Assembly: GCF_014197015.1 (NCBI RefSeq)
Contig: NZ_JACIET010000001.1
Location: 744,001 to 808,000 of the forward strand
Reading direction: 5' to 3'
DNA: 64,000 nucleotides
DNA from: Niveibacterium umoris
Lineage (GTDB): Bacteria; Pseudomonadota; Gammaproteobacteria; Burkholderiales; Rhodocyclaceae
Positions 8,279 through 17,705 of the stretch are shown here, one piece after another; the stretch's first letter is position 1, and every line of letters starts with the position of its first letter. Under the pieces are notes generated by a model that saw nothing but the letters and a program-made list of their open reading frames with translations, was not told the origin of the DNA and did no database searches. Position numbers and translations under genes: made by a program.

Positions 8279-8650
8279 TCCAGTTCCTTTGTTGCGGCCA
8301 TACACGCGTTACTGCACGTTTCTCGAGTGAATAGGTGCAAAGGGCGAGACATAGCAGGGAAGAGATGAGGCGCAGTCATCCCGGTGCGCAAACGCGCTGC
8401 AATTGAAGGCCCCAAGAATGCGGCTATTGTAGTAGGCGACGATATGCAAGCGAACCGCCGAGAGCATGAAAACGCGCTGACGCGCGGTCGGTCGTGCGTG
8501 AGACCTGTGGCGTGATTGCCTACCCTCTGTAGTCCCTCCGAAGTGGCCCGGAGGGCAAGTGCAGCCACCCTTACTACGGCGCGCTCTCCCGGCTAACACT
8601 CTTCCATCGCCCTGTCGGGCGACTGAATGCGCCGCCGCTGCGATCGCCGG
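8279..8650. other. Intergenic stretch between hsdM remnant and helicase operon
   Basis: No convincing gene. It should hold the old hsdM promoter and the 3' end of the recombinase operon. Two small inverted repeats are visible: CCCTCCG/CGGAGGG at 8534-8540 and 8549-8555, and TCGCCC/GGGCGA at 8607-8612 and 8617-8622. The second is 28 bp past the helicase stop but lacks a T-run. Confidence 0.5.
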
Positions 8651-10909
8651 TCATGACGTGGCGTATTCAATCCACCGTTTGATGCCCACCTTGCGCAAGT
8701 CTGCCGCTTTGGGCCGATGGATCGCACCCTCAATCACAGCGCGCATACCGATTAATTGCACTTCTTTTGTTGCCCTGGTGATGGCGGTGTAGACCAGGCT
8801 CCGATCCAACAGCTTGCCCTCTCGGATCGCCACGATGACCCGGCGCCACTGGCTGCCTTGACTCTTGTGGACTGTGACGGCGTAAGCCAGGCTCAAGTCC
8901 TCCAACAAGTCCATATCGAACGCTCGCTCAACACCGTCATCCCACTCAATAACCCCTGATACCTCGTCCTCGTCCATCATGTCGATGACCTTGATGCGGC
9001 CGATGCTGCCGTTTTGTAATCCACGGTCCCAATGATTTCGGCCGCAGATTACAGGGTCGCCCAAGCGAAGCCCAAGGTCTTGGCGACAGTCAAATTGGTG
9101 GTTCCAGACCGTCACCGGTTGGTTGTTCCACGTTGTGCGCCGCTGAATCATCTTGTTGATCTCATCAACCAGCGCATTGGACGGACACAGCACAATTGCA
9201 TCCGACTGATCGCTCAGATACAGGGAGGTCGCCATCTCCGCGATGTGACTGGGATCCTCAGGCTCAAGAAGCGCCACTGCAGCGTTTGCAGTGAGGCATG
9301 GCATCCGTCCGTCTCGCACCTCGTTGGCAACTTCCGCGATGTCGCTGCCAAATCGGTTGGTGGTTCCCAGGTGCACGTGGGGAACAACGCCGCATGCCAG
9401 GTGGTGAAGGATCAAGCCTGGGCCCACCGGGGGCAATTGGTTTGGGTCGCCAACTAGCACGACCTTGCATCTACCCCCAATCGTTCGCAACACCGCCGCG
9501 AAACTGATCAAGTCCACCATCGAGGCTTCATCAATCACCACAGCCAGTTTTGCATCACATTGGCTAGCTTCTGGTGGGCTGGCTTGGCGCTCCATCAGAC
9601 CCTTGTGAGCCTTGACGAATGAGGCAATGGTTTGTGCCTTGCGCCCTGTGGCATCCACCATCCGACGCACCGCCTTACCCGCGAGCGCGAGTTGAATCAC
9701 CTCGTAGCCCTGCGCCTCAAGTACCTCGCATACGACCCGCAATACGGTGGTTTTTCCGCAGCCGGCGCCGCCCGTGATCACCGAGAACCGATGCTTGGCT
9801 ACCAGGTCAACCGCCATCCGCTGCTCGGGGTTGAGCCTAAACCCCTGAGCCTCTTCAACCGCTGAGACGATGCCCGCAAGGTCAAACTGCTTTTCTGCAG
9901 GCAAGCCAAGCAACCGTGTGATGCCCATGGCCACCTGCCGCTCCAGGAGGGCGGGGCCCATACCGCAGGCGTTTTCCCCGCTGTCAAAGAGCACGCGGCC
10001 GGATTGTCGCGCCCCAACAAGCGCGGCTTCAATGGCCGGGCCACTGTCCTCGGCGGGGCAGTCCAGAAGCGCCTTGAGCCTTTGTCTCAGCTCCGCTTGG
10101 GGCACCACCGTATTGCCCGCACCGAACCTGTCGTAGATCACTTGCTCGCACGCTGCGGCGAGCCTTCTCGGATCATCCCAGGTCATGCCCAAGTTGCACG
10201 CCAACGCATCGACCTGCTTCCACTTCGCGGCATAGCTCAACAAGCGGTAGCAGTTTTCTTCAACGCGCTGGCGGGACTGCGAACCATGAATCTGAACCAG
10301 CTTGCGACCGACTTGGGGGTCAATATCGTGCTGGGCCAGCCACTGGATGGTTTGGCTCAGGTCGTCGCGGGCCCACACTTCAATGAGCATCGCCACTTTT
10401 GCAGGCGCGAGCACGTCGACCAAGGCTCGATAGTCTGCTTGGTCTAGCATGTCGTAGAGCTGATGGCCGAATGTATCCCACAGCTTGTTGGCAGTCGCAG
10501 GGCCAATGCCTGGCAGATCGGAATGCCCGCTCAAATAGTCAACGATGAGTCGCCCACTTGGCTTGACCATTTCGGCGTATCCCTGTGGAACGTCGATGGT
10601 CTTCTCCCTTCGGGTGAAACCTCTGGGCGTGGTGAATTCCTTGCGGCTTAGCCGCCCCTCGACACGCCAGCGTTGCCCCTCCCTGACCACGGCGCCAGCG
10701 GCTGCATACCGGTGTAGTCGAACCGTCACATCCTCGTCGACATGGCTGAGCTCGCCATTGGACATGACCTGCTGGCCGCAAAAGATCACTCCAGAGAGCT
10801 TGCTTTGCACCCGCACCTTGTTGACCCGCACAAGGAGCTTTCCGCTGTTGAGCACGAAGTCCGGTTTCTCAGGAATGGACCGCCTCGCACGGAGCAGGGG
10901 ACCTTTCAC
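8651..10909 (-). CDS. RecD2-like SF1 DNA helicase, last gene of the recombinase operon
   Basis: 752 aa. An N-terminal OB/RecD2-like segment leads to a helix-hairpin-helix motif LPGIGPATANKLWDTFG near residue 135, then the helicase core: Walker A TGGAGCGKTT near 380, DEAS near 460, GDPNQLPPVGPG near 488, and the C-terminal motifs AYAVTVHKSQGSQW and VYTAITRATK. This matches RecD2/AAA_30 5'-3' helicases rather than RecD of RecBCD; a separate recD lies at 50721-52553. The start is GTG at 10909 inside a GTGA overlap with the preceding gene, with GGGAGG 7 nt upstream; longer upstream frames are the neighbour read out of frame. Its coupling to recombinases suggests it opens or remodels DNA during element movement. 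Confidence 0.88.
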   Translation of the reverse strand: MKGPLLRARRSIPEKPDFVLNSGKLLVRVNKVRVQSKLSGVIFCGQQVMSNGELSHVDEDVTVRLHRYAAAGAVVREGQRWRVEGRLSRKEFTTPRGFTRREKTIDVPQGYAEMVKPSGRLIVDYLSGHSDLPGIGPATANKLWDTFGHQLYDMLDQADYRALVDVLAPAKVAMLIEVWARDDLSQTIQWLAQHDIDPQVGRKLVQIHGSQSRQRVEENCYRLLSYAAKWKQVDALACNLGMTWDDPRRLAAACEQVIYDRFGAGNTVVPQAELRQRLKALLDCPAEDSGPAIEAALVGARQSGRVLFDSGENACGMGPALLERQVAMGITRLLGLPAEKQFDLAGIVSAVEEAQGFRLNPEQRMAVDLVAKHRFSVITGGAGCGKTTVLRVVCEVLEAQGYEVIQLALAGKAVRRMVDATGRKAQTIASFVKAHKGLMERQASPPEASQCDAKLAVVIDEASMVDLISFAAVLRTIGGRCKVVLVGDPNQLPPVGPGLILHHLACGVVPHVHLGTTNRFGSDIAEVANEVRDGRMPCLTANAAVALLEPEDPSHIAEMATSLYLSDQSDAIVLCPSNALVDEINKMIQRRTTWNNQPVTVWNHQFDCRQDLGLRLGDPVICGRNHWDRGLQNGSIGRIKVIDMMDEDEVSGVIEWDDGVERAFDMDLLEDLSLAYAVTVHKSQGSQWRRVIVAIREGKLLDRSLVYTAITRATKEVQLIGMRAVIEGAIHRPKAADLRKVGIKRWIEYATS

Positions 10910-11340
10910 CAGGGCAGCCTCCCGCTTTCTCCGAGCAGGCTTTGGGTGGCCTCTTGCCTTTGAAGTTGGCGTCGAAGCTCCGCAATCTCGGCTCGGTAGG
11001 CTTCGTTTTGCTCCGTCAAGCGCTTGAGTTGAGAACCGGCCGCCTTCGTAGCGGGAGCCGAGCTCTGGATGATGACGGTGGGCGGCACGGTGCTGTGTGC
11101 GCTGAGCAAACCTCGAGCGAGCAACATCGCTTCCAGCTCCGGGATGAGCTGATCGCGAATTTCCGGGTTCGTGTAGAACACGTTGCGGTTGAGCCCGGAC
11201 TCCGCAGCCACTCGGCTGATGCTCAAAACGCCTTGGCGGATGTAGGGCTTGAAGTCCTCCACCTCTTGCCGCCACTGCAGGAATTTCTCCACGTTGGCGC
11301 GGCCGTCCAGAGTACCGTTGCTGCCGGTCTTACTGCTCAC
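10906..11340 (-). CDS. Small TnpC/DUF6262-like protein of the recombinase operon
   Basis: 144 aa. The N-terminal half resembles a helix-turn-helix (SISRVAAESGLNRNVFYTNPEIRDQLI), and the C-terminal third is a predicted coiled coil (LKRLTEQNEAYRAEIAELRRQLQRQEA). The combination of a short HTH and coiled coil next to tyrosine recombinases resembles TnpC of Tn554 and related DUF6262 proteins, which accompany TnpA and TnpB. GTG start at 11340 overlaps the preceding stop (GTGA) and its own TGA overlaps the helicase start, so it is translated in a coupled series. The family assignment is from pattern only. Confidence 0.7.
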   Translation of the reverse strand: MSSKTGSNGTLDGRANVEKFLQWRQEVEDFKPYIRQGVLSISRVAAESGLNRNVFYTNPEIRDQLIPELEAMLLARGLLSAHSTVPPTVIIQSSAPATKAAGSQLKRLTEQNEAYRAEIAELRRQLQRQEATQSLLGESGRLPW

Positions 11341-11813
11341 GACTGGGCTCCCTCGGGGCCGCCAAGCGCTTGCGCCTCTTTGCGAAGATCAAACCTGGTC
11401 CATCTCAACGTGTCGAGCTTGTCATAGGTCTGAAGGGCCATTTCCTCGATCCTCCTTTCAGCCGCTTTGCGTTTTGCGATCTCTGTCTCAAGGCGCTGCT
11501 GCAAGACAGCGCGAGGGGCCGTTGAATGGCGCCGCGTCTTGCCTTGGGCGCGCAGTGTCTTTTGGACGTCCTTGGCGCGGTCAAACGCCTGCGCAATGAG
11601 CGGCTGCCCGCCCCACTGCTTCATCGACAGCACCCGACGCCCCAGGTCAACGTCGAACTTCTTCTTGATGAGCGCGATGACGTTAGCCCAGCTCACTTCC
11701 ACATCCATGTCGGGCATGACCTCAATGAGCCTCACAATCTTTCGCGCCAGCTCTTCGTCCAGCTTCTCAGGGCGACCCCGCCCCGGCATTTTGCTTTCGG
11801 CCTTGCGGGTCAT
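11337..11813 (-). CDS. Small charged protein of the recombinase operon, unknown function
   Basis: 158 aa, basic and helical. It begins MTRKAESKMPGRGRPEKLDEELARKIVRLIE, where GRGRPEKL looks like an AT-hook-like basic patch, and has a heptad-like stretch (LQQRLETEIAKRKAAERRIEEMALQTYDKLDTL) in the second half. I do not recognise the family. ATG at 11813 overlaps the stop of the 980-aa recombinase by 4 bp and its stop overlaps the next gene by 4 bp. A DNA-binding accessory role is plausible from the basic N-terminus and context only. Confidence 0.72.
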   Translation of the reverse strand: MTRKAESKMPGRGRPEKLDEELARKIVRLIEVMPDMDVEVSWANVIALIKKKFDVDLGRRVLSMKQWGGQPLIAQAFDRAKDVQKTLRAQGKTRRHSTAPRAVLQQRLETEIAKRKAAERRIEEMALQTYDKLDTLRWTRFDLRKEAQALGGPEGAQS

Positions 11814-14752
11814 TGCTCGCCCTCGTCCGCGTCCTGGTCATCATCCTCACCCTTGTCGTCGCTCCCGTCATAGGTCAGCTCTTCGCCTGGGTCCTCGTCA
11901 TTGACGCTGCCCCTCCGCGCCATCCATGGGTTTTCTTCCAGCGCTTGCAGGGCTTGCTGCTCGAGGGCTGCACGCCCCCCCAACGCCTCGAGGTTGCGTT
12001 CAAACTCAGGGCGTCCATTGCGTGATCGGTTGAGATAGCGAATGGGCGTGCCATTGGGCACAGTCGAGTCGTCCAGAATCTCGACGTACTTTCGATAAAC
12101 AAAGGCGTCTTCGAGGTCGGCGCGGAACACGGCATCCTTGATGAGGTCCTTGATCGACTCAAACTCGCCGATCAACATCTGCGCCAAGCGCTCGACCGTC
12201 ATGTTGGGCTCAATCAGAGCCTTGAGGTGCGCGTCGATGCGGTCCAGGTCATGCACCGCCTCCCGGTTGCGGGCAAGGATCGTGCGCCGCACGACGTGGC
12301 AAATCACCTCGAAGAGCTGTTGCTCACGCTCTCGGACCCGTTGATTGGATGGCAAGTGCCCCTTGACGATGCGCTGCGTGGCGCACGCGCCCTCGCAGCC
12401 CCGGTGGTTCGTGCACGGGGTCGCGTGGTGTTGATGCAGACACACGCCAAAGCGGGTGGGGTACACGATCAGAAGCTGCTCACCGGCCTTGGCGCTGGGA
12501 TGGCTGAGCTCAGCGCTGTGAATGGCCTCCATCGTCGCCAGGCGCAGGGTGCGCAGGCCAGCGATCACGGCATAGCCGGACCGCGCGCTCAGGCCGTAGT
12601 CGCTGATCATTTCCTCTTGGATCATCTCATCCAGGTCGCTCGGGCCCAGCGAGTGCAACGCCGGAGGAATCACCTGCAGGGTGGCGTGGGCCCGCTCTTC
12701 GCCGCTGCGGTAGTCGTAAGCGTTCAACTGATTCATGTCCGTGCGATTGGCCCACATGTTCACGAGCATTCGGCTCAGTTCGGCGCCCCCATGCCGCAAG
12801 CTCATGGTGGTGAGCCAACGACGGGGATCGTGTGGGCTGCAATAGGCGGGCACCAGCTTGGCATCGTCTCCCTTCGTTCCACGCAAGGGCATCTGGATTT
12901 CCAGCGCTTCAAAGACAGTTTGGAGTCGGGCGTAATTTCCTTGGCTACAGGATTTCAGGCGATACCGAATGTTCTCATCTGACAGTGCGCCTGGCAGGTA
13001 GGGTGGCGTATTGTCCAGATGGTCGAAGGCCATAAGCATGTTGCTCAAGCGTCCCGTGTAGCGAATGCGTTGTGTCACCCAAGGCAGACTGTGGATCTGC
13101 GCTTTGACTTGACGCAACAGTTCTGCCTCGAGCACCGACCACTCAATGTAACGAGTTAGATTGGTCTCATTCCAGTCCTTATCTGGAAGACCGCATCCGG
13201 TCGCGAGGGTAAAGCGCTCACGATCATCCGCCACGGCTGCAGCCCAATCGGGCCTTTGACGCACGGTATGGGCATGGGCCTTTGACAGCTTGGGCCAAAC
13301 TGTCGCTCGGGTGGCGGATCTAGCTTTATGGCAGCGGCGACGGTAGTCTTCCTCATCCAAGCCGAGATCGCCGTCGAGCAGCATGATCCGACCCACTTGG
13401 ACCTTGCTGAGGGGACGGCCTCGCAAGTGCTCAAGGTCGGGGGGAAGATAGAGCCGATCGGGATGCTGCTCGTAATGCGCGAGCAGCATCCGCGAGCGCC
13501 TTCCCATGTCGGTGAGCCGATCAAAGCACTCGTTAAACATCACCACCATGAAATCCATCAGAGGCTTGGCACCCCAGGCCGCCCCCTTGCTACCCTTCAT
13601 CAAGACCGTGTTGGACAGCGCGTTGTCATGGGTAGGCAGGCTCGCTTGTTTCATCGCCGCGTGAGTCTGGTGCAGCAGCCTGGCCTCATTCAGGCCGACG
13701 GCCTTCTTGGCGTGGCGGGCGTCCTGCCCCGCCTTGCCGCCCCCGTCGGCGGGTTCTGGAGCGACCTCAGACTCAGGCACATCCTGTTGTTGCGGCGCCT
13801 GATCATAGGCAGTGGCATCGTGCAGGCGATCATGGATCGACAGGGTCAGCACTTCGTTGATTCGGCTCGGCGCGCACATTTCGATGCCCATCACGCACAG
13901 CGCGGCTTGCTGGATCGCGCTCAGGCGTGGGTCACCGTCCGCCATTGCGCAGATCGCATCGGACAAGGCCTGAATACTCGGCCCCAGTTCGACCCCCTTG
14001 ACCTCTTTGAATCGCCTTCGCTGCAGGACCAAGATCCGATTGAGTGCCAGGCTGGTCTCCTGACTCATGCGCTTAGGCAGTGCCCCAACGACCTTGGCCT
14101 TGTGCAACTCATTTACTGCTCTGAATAAATTCAGGAGGGTGTCCAATGCTTTGCCGCCGCTCGTGCCCTCTTGGGCAACCCCACTCACCACGAGCCCTTC
14201 GAACGTTAAACCCTGCTTGGACAGTTCGGCGGTGTTTTGAGAACTGAGGCAGCGGCTGATCTCGACGCGTTCGATGAACTTCAGATGCTCAGCGCGGAGT
14301 TCCCAAATCGGGGCGTCCGCTTGCCAACCCGACGCGGGAAGCGCGAGATGTCGTAGTGTTCGCAATCCAACCGTGAATTCCCAGCTGCCTTTTACCTTAG
14401 ATTCCAACACCCAGAGGGCCAGCAACGCATGTGCCGCCTCGCCAAAACTCGGGTGCAACCCAGCCAGCGCCTCTTTGACCAAGTAGAGCGTCACATCTAC
14501 GGCCTTGAGGCTGTGGAGCGTGCGCAGATCGATCGCCCGGCCCTTTTTATCAAACTGACCGGAGGCTTCTTTGAAGTTCCAACGTTCCGCTTGGTATTTC
14601 ATGCCTGGCAGACGCTTCGTGAACCGGGCTTCGGTTTCCGCCACAAACTGATGCAGCGCACTTGCTCTTGCTGCCTCCTCGATGTTAACGAGCGCGGCAT
14701 CACCCCGTCGGCCTTGATCTGCGCGTTGACTCGGTGTCGGGTTGAGCCTCAT
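11810..14752 (-). CDS. Large tyrosine recombinase/integrase (third of three)
   Basis: 980 aa, unusually large for the family. Catalytic features of a tyrosine recombinase can be seen: first arginine in MCAPSRINEVLTL (about residue 300), the second box HDPRRWLTTMSLRHGGAELS (about 665) and a candidate nucleophile in NQLNAYDYRSGEE about 30 residues later. Downstream is a Cys/His cluster VCLHQHHATPCTNHRGCEGAC that may bind zinc. A long N-terminal region of about 280 residues has no motif I recognise. ATG at 14752 overlaps the stop of the 533-aa recombinase. Size and position recall the large TnpB partner in Tn554-type systems, but it is longer. Confidence 0.82.
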   Translation of the reverse strand: MRLNPTPSQRADQGRRGDAALVNIEEAARASALHQFVAETEARFTKRLPGMKYQAERWNFKEASGQFDKKGRAIDLRTLHSLKAVDVTLYLVKEALAGLHPSFGEAAHALLALWVLESKVKGSWEFTVGLRTLRHLALPASGWQADAPIWELRAEHLKFIERVEISRCLSSQNTAELSKQGLTFEGLVVSGVAQEGTSGGKALDTLLNLFRAVNELHKAKVVGALPKRMSQETSLALNRILVLQRRRFKEVKGVELGPSIQALSDAICAMADGDPRLSAIQQAALCVMGIEMCAPSRINEVLTLSIHDRLHDATAYDQAPQQQDVPESEVAPEPADGGGKAGQDARHAKKAVGLNEARLLHQTHAAMKQASLPTHDNALSNTVLMKGSKGAAWGAKPLMDFMVVMFNECFDRLTDMGRRSRMLLAHYEQHPDRLYLPPDLEHLRGRPLSKVQVGRIMLLDGDLGLDEEDYRRRCHKARSATRATVWPKLSKAHAHTVRQRPDWAAAVADDRERFTLATGCGLPDKDWNETNLTRYIEWSVLEAELLRQVKAQIHSLPWVTQRIRYTGRLSNMLMAFDHLDNTPPYLPGALSDENIRYRLKSCSQGNYARLQTVFEALEIQMPLRGTKGDDAKLVPAYCSPHDPRRWLTTMSLRHGGAELSRMLVNMWANRTDMNQLNAYDYRSGEERAHATLQVIPPALHSLGPSDLDEMIQEEMISDYGLSARSGYAVIAGLRTLRLATMEAIHSAELSHPSAKAGEQLLIVYPTRFGVCLHQHHATPCTNHRGCEGACATQRIVKGHLPSNQRVREREQQLFEVICHVVRRTILARNREAVHDLDRIDAHLKALIEPNMTVERLAQMLIGEFESIKDLIKDAVFRADLEDAFVYRKYVEILDDSTVPNGTPIRYLNRSRNGRPEFERNLEALGGRAALEQQALQALEENPWMARRGSVNDEDPGEELTYDGSDDKGEDDDQDADEGEQ

Positions 14753-16350
14753 GGTTTGCTCCCCATCGAATCAACCGATGCGCGCGCAGCCTTGTGTTGC
14801 TCAATCTGCGAGATGCGTAACTCGATGAGCTTTTCCAGCAAGGTGTCTCGCTCGACCTCCTGCGTGGCGATGTGACCGAGTGCCCTGTTGCGCTTGATCC
14901 GGTTGCGAACATAGTCCAAGGGGATGCGGTGGTCGGCGTCCGCGTTGGCGATCCATTGGCCGCACCCGTAGCAGCTCAAAGGTGCGTATTGGCAGGCGCC
15001 TCTTCCGCCGCATTCGCCGATTTCTTCGTTCCCCCCGATTGCGCCACCGACTGCCCCAAGCCGCACCAGCCGTTGCGGCTCTGTTTGGTTGAGGCGACGC
15101 ATCTCGGCCGAATCAGTGAAAGCGCGAAAGGCTGGAAAGAATGTCCCCAGTTCTTTCAGACCTGCGTTTAAGGCCTCTCGCAACTCCTGTGCTGCCAAGT
15201 CAACATAGGTCTTTGCGGTTGCGTCATTCGCGTGCCTAAGAACCGCCTGAATGATGGCCGGGGCCACACCTGAGGCCGCCAGTTGCGTGCCAATGGTGTG
15301 TCGCATCGCATTGAAATGGAGCTTGCTGCCGCCCACATCCACCGCCTTCTGGATGGGATTGAGATAAATGTCACTCCATCTGTAGGAAGCCGTGACGACG
15401 CCGGAATTGGCGAGTTCATCGCCGCGCGGCGCACCCGCAAAGCGCGGGAATAGGGCCACACGGCCCTTGATCTTCTCTGCAGTCGTTTCATCCAGATCAG
15501 GGCTGAGCCCAAAGGCGGGACCGAGGGTCTCAAGCACCCAGCGGATATGCACTTGCAGAATTTGACCCAGGTCCGCAGGGAGCTTGTATGGAATTCTCTC
15601 TTGACTGCGGTTCTTTGGTCCCTTGGCGGCGCGTACCCACAACGTGTAGGTTCCCCCTGACTTGCCCGGAACTTCCAGATCCTTGCACCTCAGGGTCCGC
15701 AGTGACTCCGGGCGCAGGTAGGTGCAATTGACCAGGTTCCACATCACCCAAACTGGCGATGGGAGCTCACCTGCGGTCATCAATCGCTCCACTTCGATCA
15801 GAACGGCGACTTGCATTGTTCGCGAGAACGCTTGCTTGATGATGCGCTGTCGCAACCGATCGGTACTATCCAGGTCACGGGAGACAGGAAACGCTGCACG
15901 CTCCAAACCTTGGAATATGGACCCGTTGCCAAATTGCTCGAACCAGCTGCGGAGTGTTTGAATCGAGCTTCGGTGAATCCAATTCGGATCGCTGGCCAGT
16001 CGCTCGCGCAGGCCGAGCATGAGCGCTTCGTCAATCTGGCTGATGGGGCCGCTCATGAAGTGGTGTGATTCGTCCGCCGTCTGCGCAGCCTGGATCTTCT
16101 TCAGCAGTAGCATTACCCGCGCAAACTCCACGTTGAGCGAGGTTCGCTTGAGCTTTAGTCTACGGGCCAGGATGAGGCCTTTGATCCCCAGTAGCAGCGC
16201 GGAATCAAAGCAGCTCAGCGCGCTCAGGTCAAAGTCATCGGTGTAGGTAACCCCTTTGTCTCGGGAGATCGATCTGAACACCAGAGGCGTGGCTTCAATC
16301 CATTCAAACGTGGTGTCGCCCACCACCTGCACAACCCTCGATTCGCTCAT
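14749..16350 (-). CDS. Tyrosine recombinase (second of three) with C-terminal Cys cluster
   Basis: 533 aa. Catalytic residues are visible: Arg213 in CTYLRPESLRTLR, His345/Arg350 in LHFNAMRHTIGTQLA, His373 in LRHANDATAKTY and the nucleophile Tyr381. After the catalytic domain comes a cysteine group (CGGRGACQYAPLSCYGCGQW) that resembles a zinc-binding knot. The stretch DHRIPLDYVRNRIKRNRALG and a terminal helical tail follow. ATG at 16350 overlaps the previous stop and its own stop overlaps the next start. All core residues are intact, so it is likely active. Confidence 0.88.
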   Translation of the reverse strand: MSESRVVQVVGDTTFEWIEATPLVFRSISRDKGVTYTDDFDLSALSCFDSALLLGIKGLILARRLKLKRTSLNVEFARVMLLLKKIQAAQTADESHHFMSGPISQIDEALMLGLRERLASDPNWIHRSSIQTLRSWFEQFGNGSIFQGLERAAFPVSRDLDSTDRLRQRIIKQAFSRTMQVAVLIEVERLMTAGELPSPVWVMWNLVNCTYLRPESLRTLRCKDLEVPGKSGGTYTLWVRAAKGPKNRSQERIPYKLPADLGQILQVHIRWVLETLGPAFGLSPDLDETTAEKIKGRVALFPRFAGAPRGDELANSGVVTASYRWSDIYLNPIQKAVDVGGSKLHFNAMRHTIGTQLAASGVAPAIIQAVLRHANDATAKTYVDLAAQELREALNAGLKELGTFFPAFRAFTDSAEMRRLNQTEPQRLVRLGAVGGAIGGNEEIGECGGRGACQYAPLSCYGCGQWIANADADHRIPLDYVRNRIKRNRALGHIATQEVERDTLLEKLIELRISQIEQHKAARASVDSMGSKP

Positions 16351-17705
16351 TTCTTGTCGCCTTTGGTGGGCCGCAGTAGCTTGTCGACCTCGGCTCGTGC
16401 CTCTTCGTACAACGCATTGACCGACGTGGTGGCGGCATCCAAGATGGCCCGCCTGCCATACCGCGATGCCATCGCGCTGCCGTCAGACCAACCAAAGCGC
16501 GCGTTCATCAAATCGTGGACTACACGCTTGGCGTCCAAGCCCCGCTGACGGATCTCTGTCTCGTACATGTGACTGGCCGCCGAGTGACGCAGCGTGTACG
16601 CGCTCATGCCCCTTTTTTCTCCGGCAGGCTCACCCGGCGCAGTCTCAACCCTCATGAGCCCGAGTTTGCGCAGCGACTCGCACATGACATCAAACCGCTC
16701 ACCAATGGCTTGGCGCGATTTCAAGGGTTCTCCGTTGCTTTTCAAAAATACGAAGCCCTCGCTGACATCCCGACCGTTCGAGGCTATGGCCTGACGGCGA
16801 GGTCCGCCGTCCTTGATGTATTCATACAGAGCGTCGGCTGTGAATGGCCACACTTTGATCATCCGCTCGGTGCAGTAGCTCACCTTGCGACTGTTGATGC
16901 CCTTCTGACTTGGGACTGACGTTGAGGCCACCGGCGAGACTTTTTGGCGATGGCCCCGGTTGGACACCACACTCACATTCATCACCCCGTCCGATCCCAC
17001 CTCGATGTCATTGACCCGCAGATTCGCAATTTCTCCCGGCCTGAGGCCCTCGCAACCGAGCATGAACATGGCCCGATCACGCAACAGATACGCGCGGTTC
17101 ACGCGGGCTTTACCCTGCAGACTCTCGGGCCGCAGATAAGCCTCTTTGATGCACGCCAGAAATGCCTCCGAATCCATGCTTCGAACGTCATAGGGAGAGC
17201 TTGCGACAGCACCGCCGACTGAACGTTTGAGCCTGTCACAGACTTGGCGGTACACCGCAGCAAGGCGGTCTTGTTCAAAAGGGGATCGGATGTGGGGCGC
17301 CAGGAGCTTGAGGTAGAAGTCCAAGAAACCAGCGATGTCATCTAACCGTACAGCTGCGGTGTTGCCCGTCACGGCGCCCGCCCTGTCTTCGTCCATTTCA
17401 GCGTTGCGTGGGTCAATGCACCGTTTGACGGCTGCCGGGTTGTCCAGATCCGCCAAGGGTCTGAAGCTCAGGCTGATGAGGGAATTGATTTCCCTTTCCG
17501 TCATCAACACCCCCTCAAGCGCGCGATCGAGGAGGCGAATCTCAAACAGCAGACAAAAGGAGTGGAAGAGCCGTAGGCTCATGGCGAGATTTGCCGCAGT
17601 GTTCGGATTAATGGTCTGATCGTTGATGTAGAGAGAACCGGGCGCATTGATACGCCCATCCGCTTCGACCAACACAAATCGCGCGCCAGCCTTCACAAGT
17701 TTCAT
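16347..17705 (-). CDS. Tyrosine recombinase (first of three)
   Basis: 452 aa. Arg222 in CEGLRPGEIANLR, the box AYTLRHSAASHM (Arg373, His374) and the likely nucleophile Tyr416 in MASRYGRRAI mark a tyrosine recombinase catalytic domain. The first position of the HxxR box is Tyr where His is most common, a substitution known in some members. An N-terminal SAM-like core-binding domain occupies the first 200 residues. ATG at 17705 overlaps the resolvase stop. Together with the next two genes it forms a recombinase trio, but the sizes (452/533/980) differ from the roughly equal proteins of RIT elements. Confidence 0.88.
   Translation of the reverse strand: MKLVKAGARFVLVEADGRINAPGSLYINDQTINPNTAANLAMSLRLFHSFCLLFEIRLLDRALEGVLMTEREINSLISLSFRPLADLDNPAAVKRCIDPRNAEMDEDRAGAVTGNTAAVRLDDIAGFLDFYLKLLAPHIRSPFEQDRLAAVYRQVCDRLKRSVGGAVASSPYDVRSMDSEAFLACIKEAYLRPESLQGKARVNRAYLLRDRAMFMLGCEGLRPGEIANLRVNDIEVGSDGVMNVSVVSNRGHRQKVSPVASTSVPSQKGINSRKVSYCTERMIKVWPFTADALYEYIKDGGPRRQAIASNGRDVSEGFVFLKSNGEPLKSRQAIGERFDVMCESLRKLGLMRVETAPGEPAGEKRGMSAYTLRHSAASHMYETEIRQRGLDAKRVVHDLMNARFGWSDGSAMASRYGRRAILDAATTSVNALYEEARAEVDKLLRPTKGDKK

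Noticed and set aside
8607-8622. Terminator of the recombinase operon
   Set aside because: Only a 6-bp stem and no T-run on the minus strand; too weak to call.
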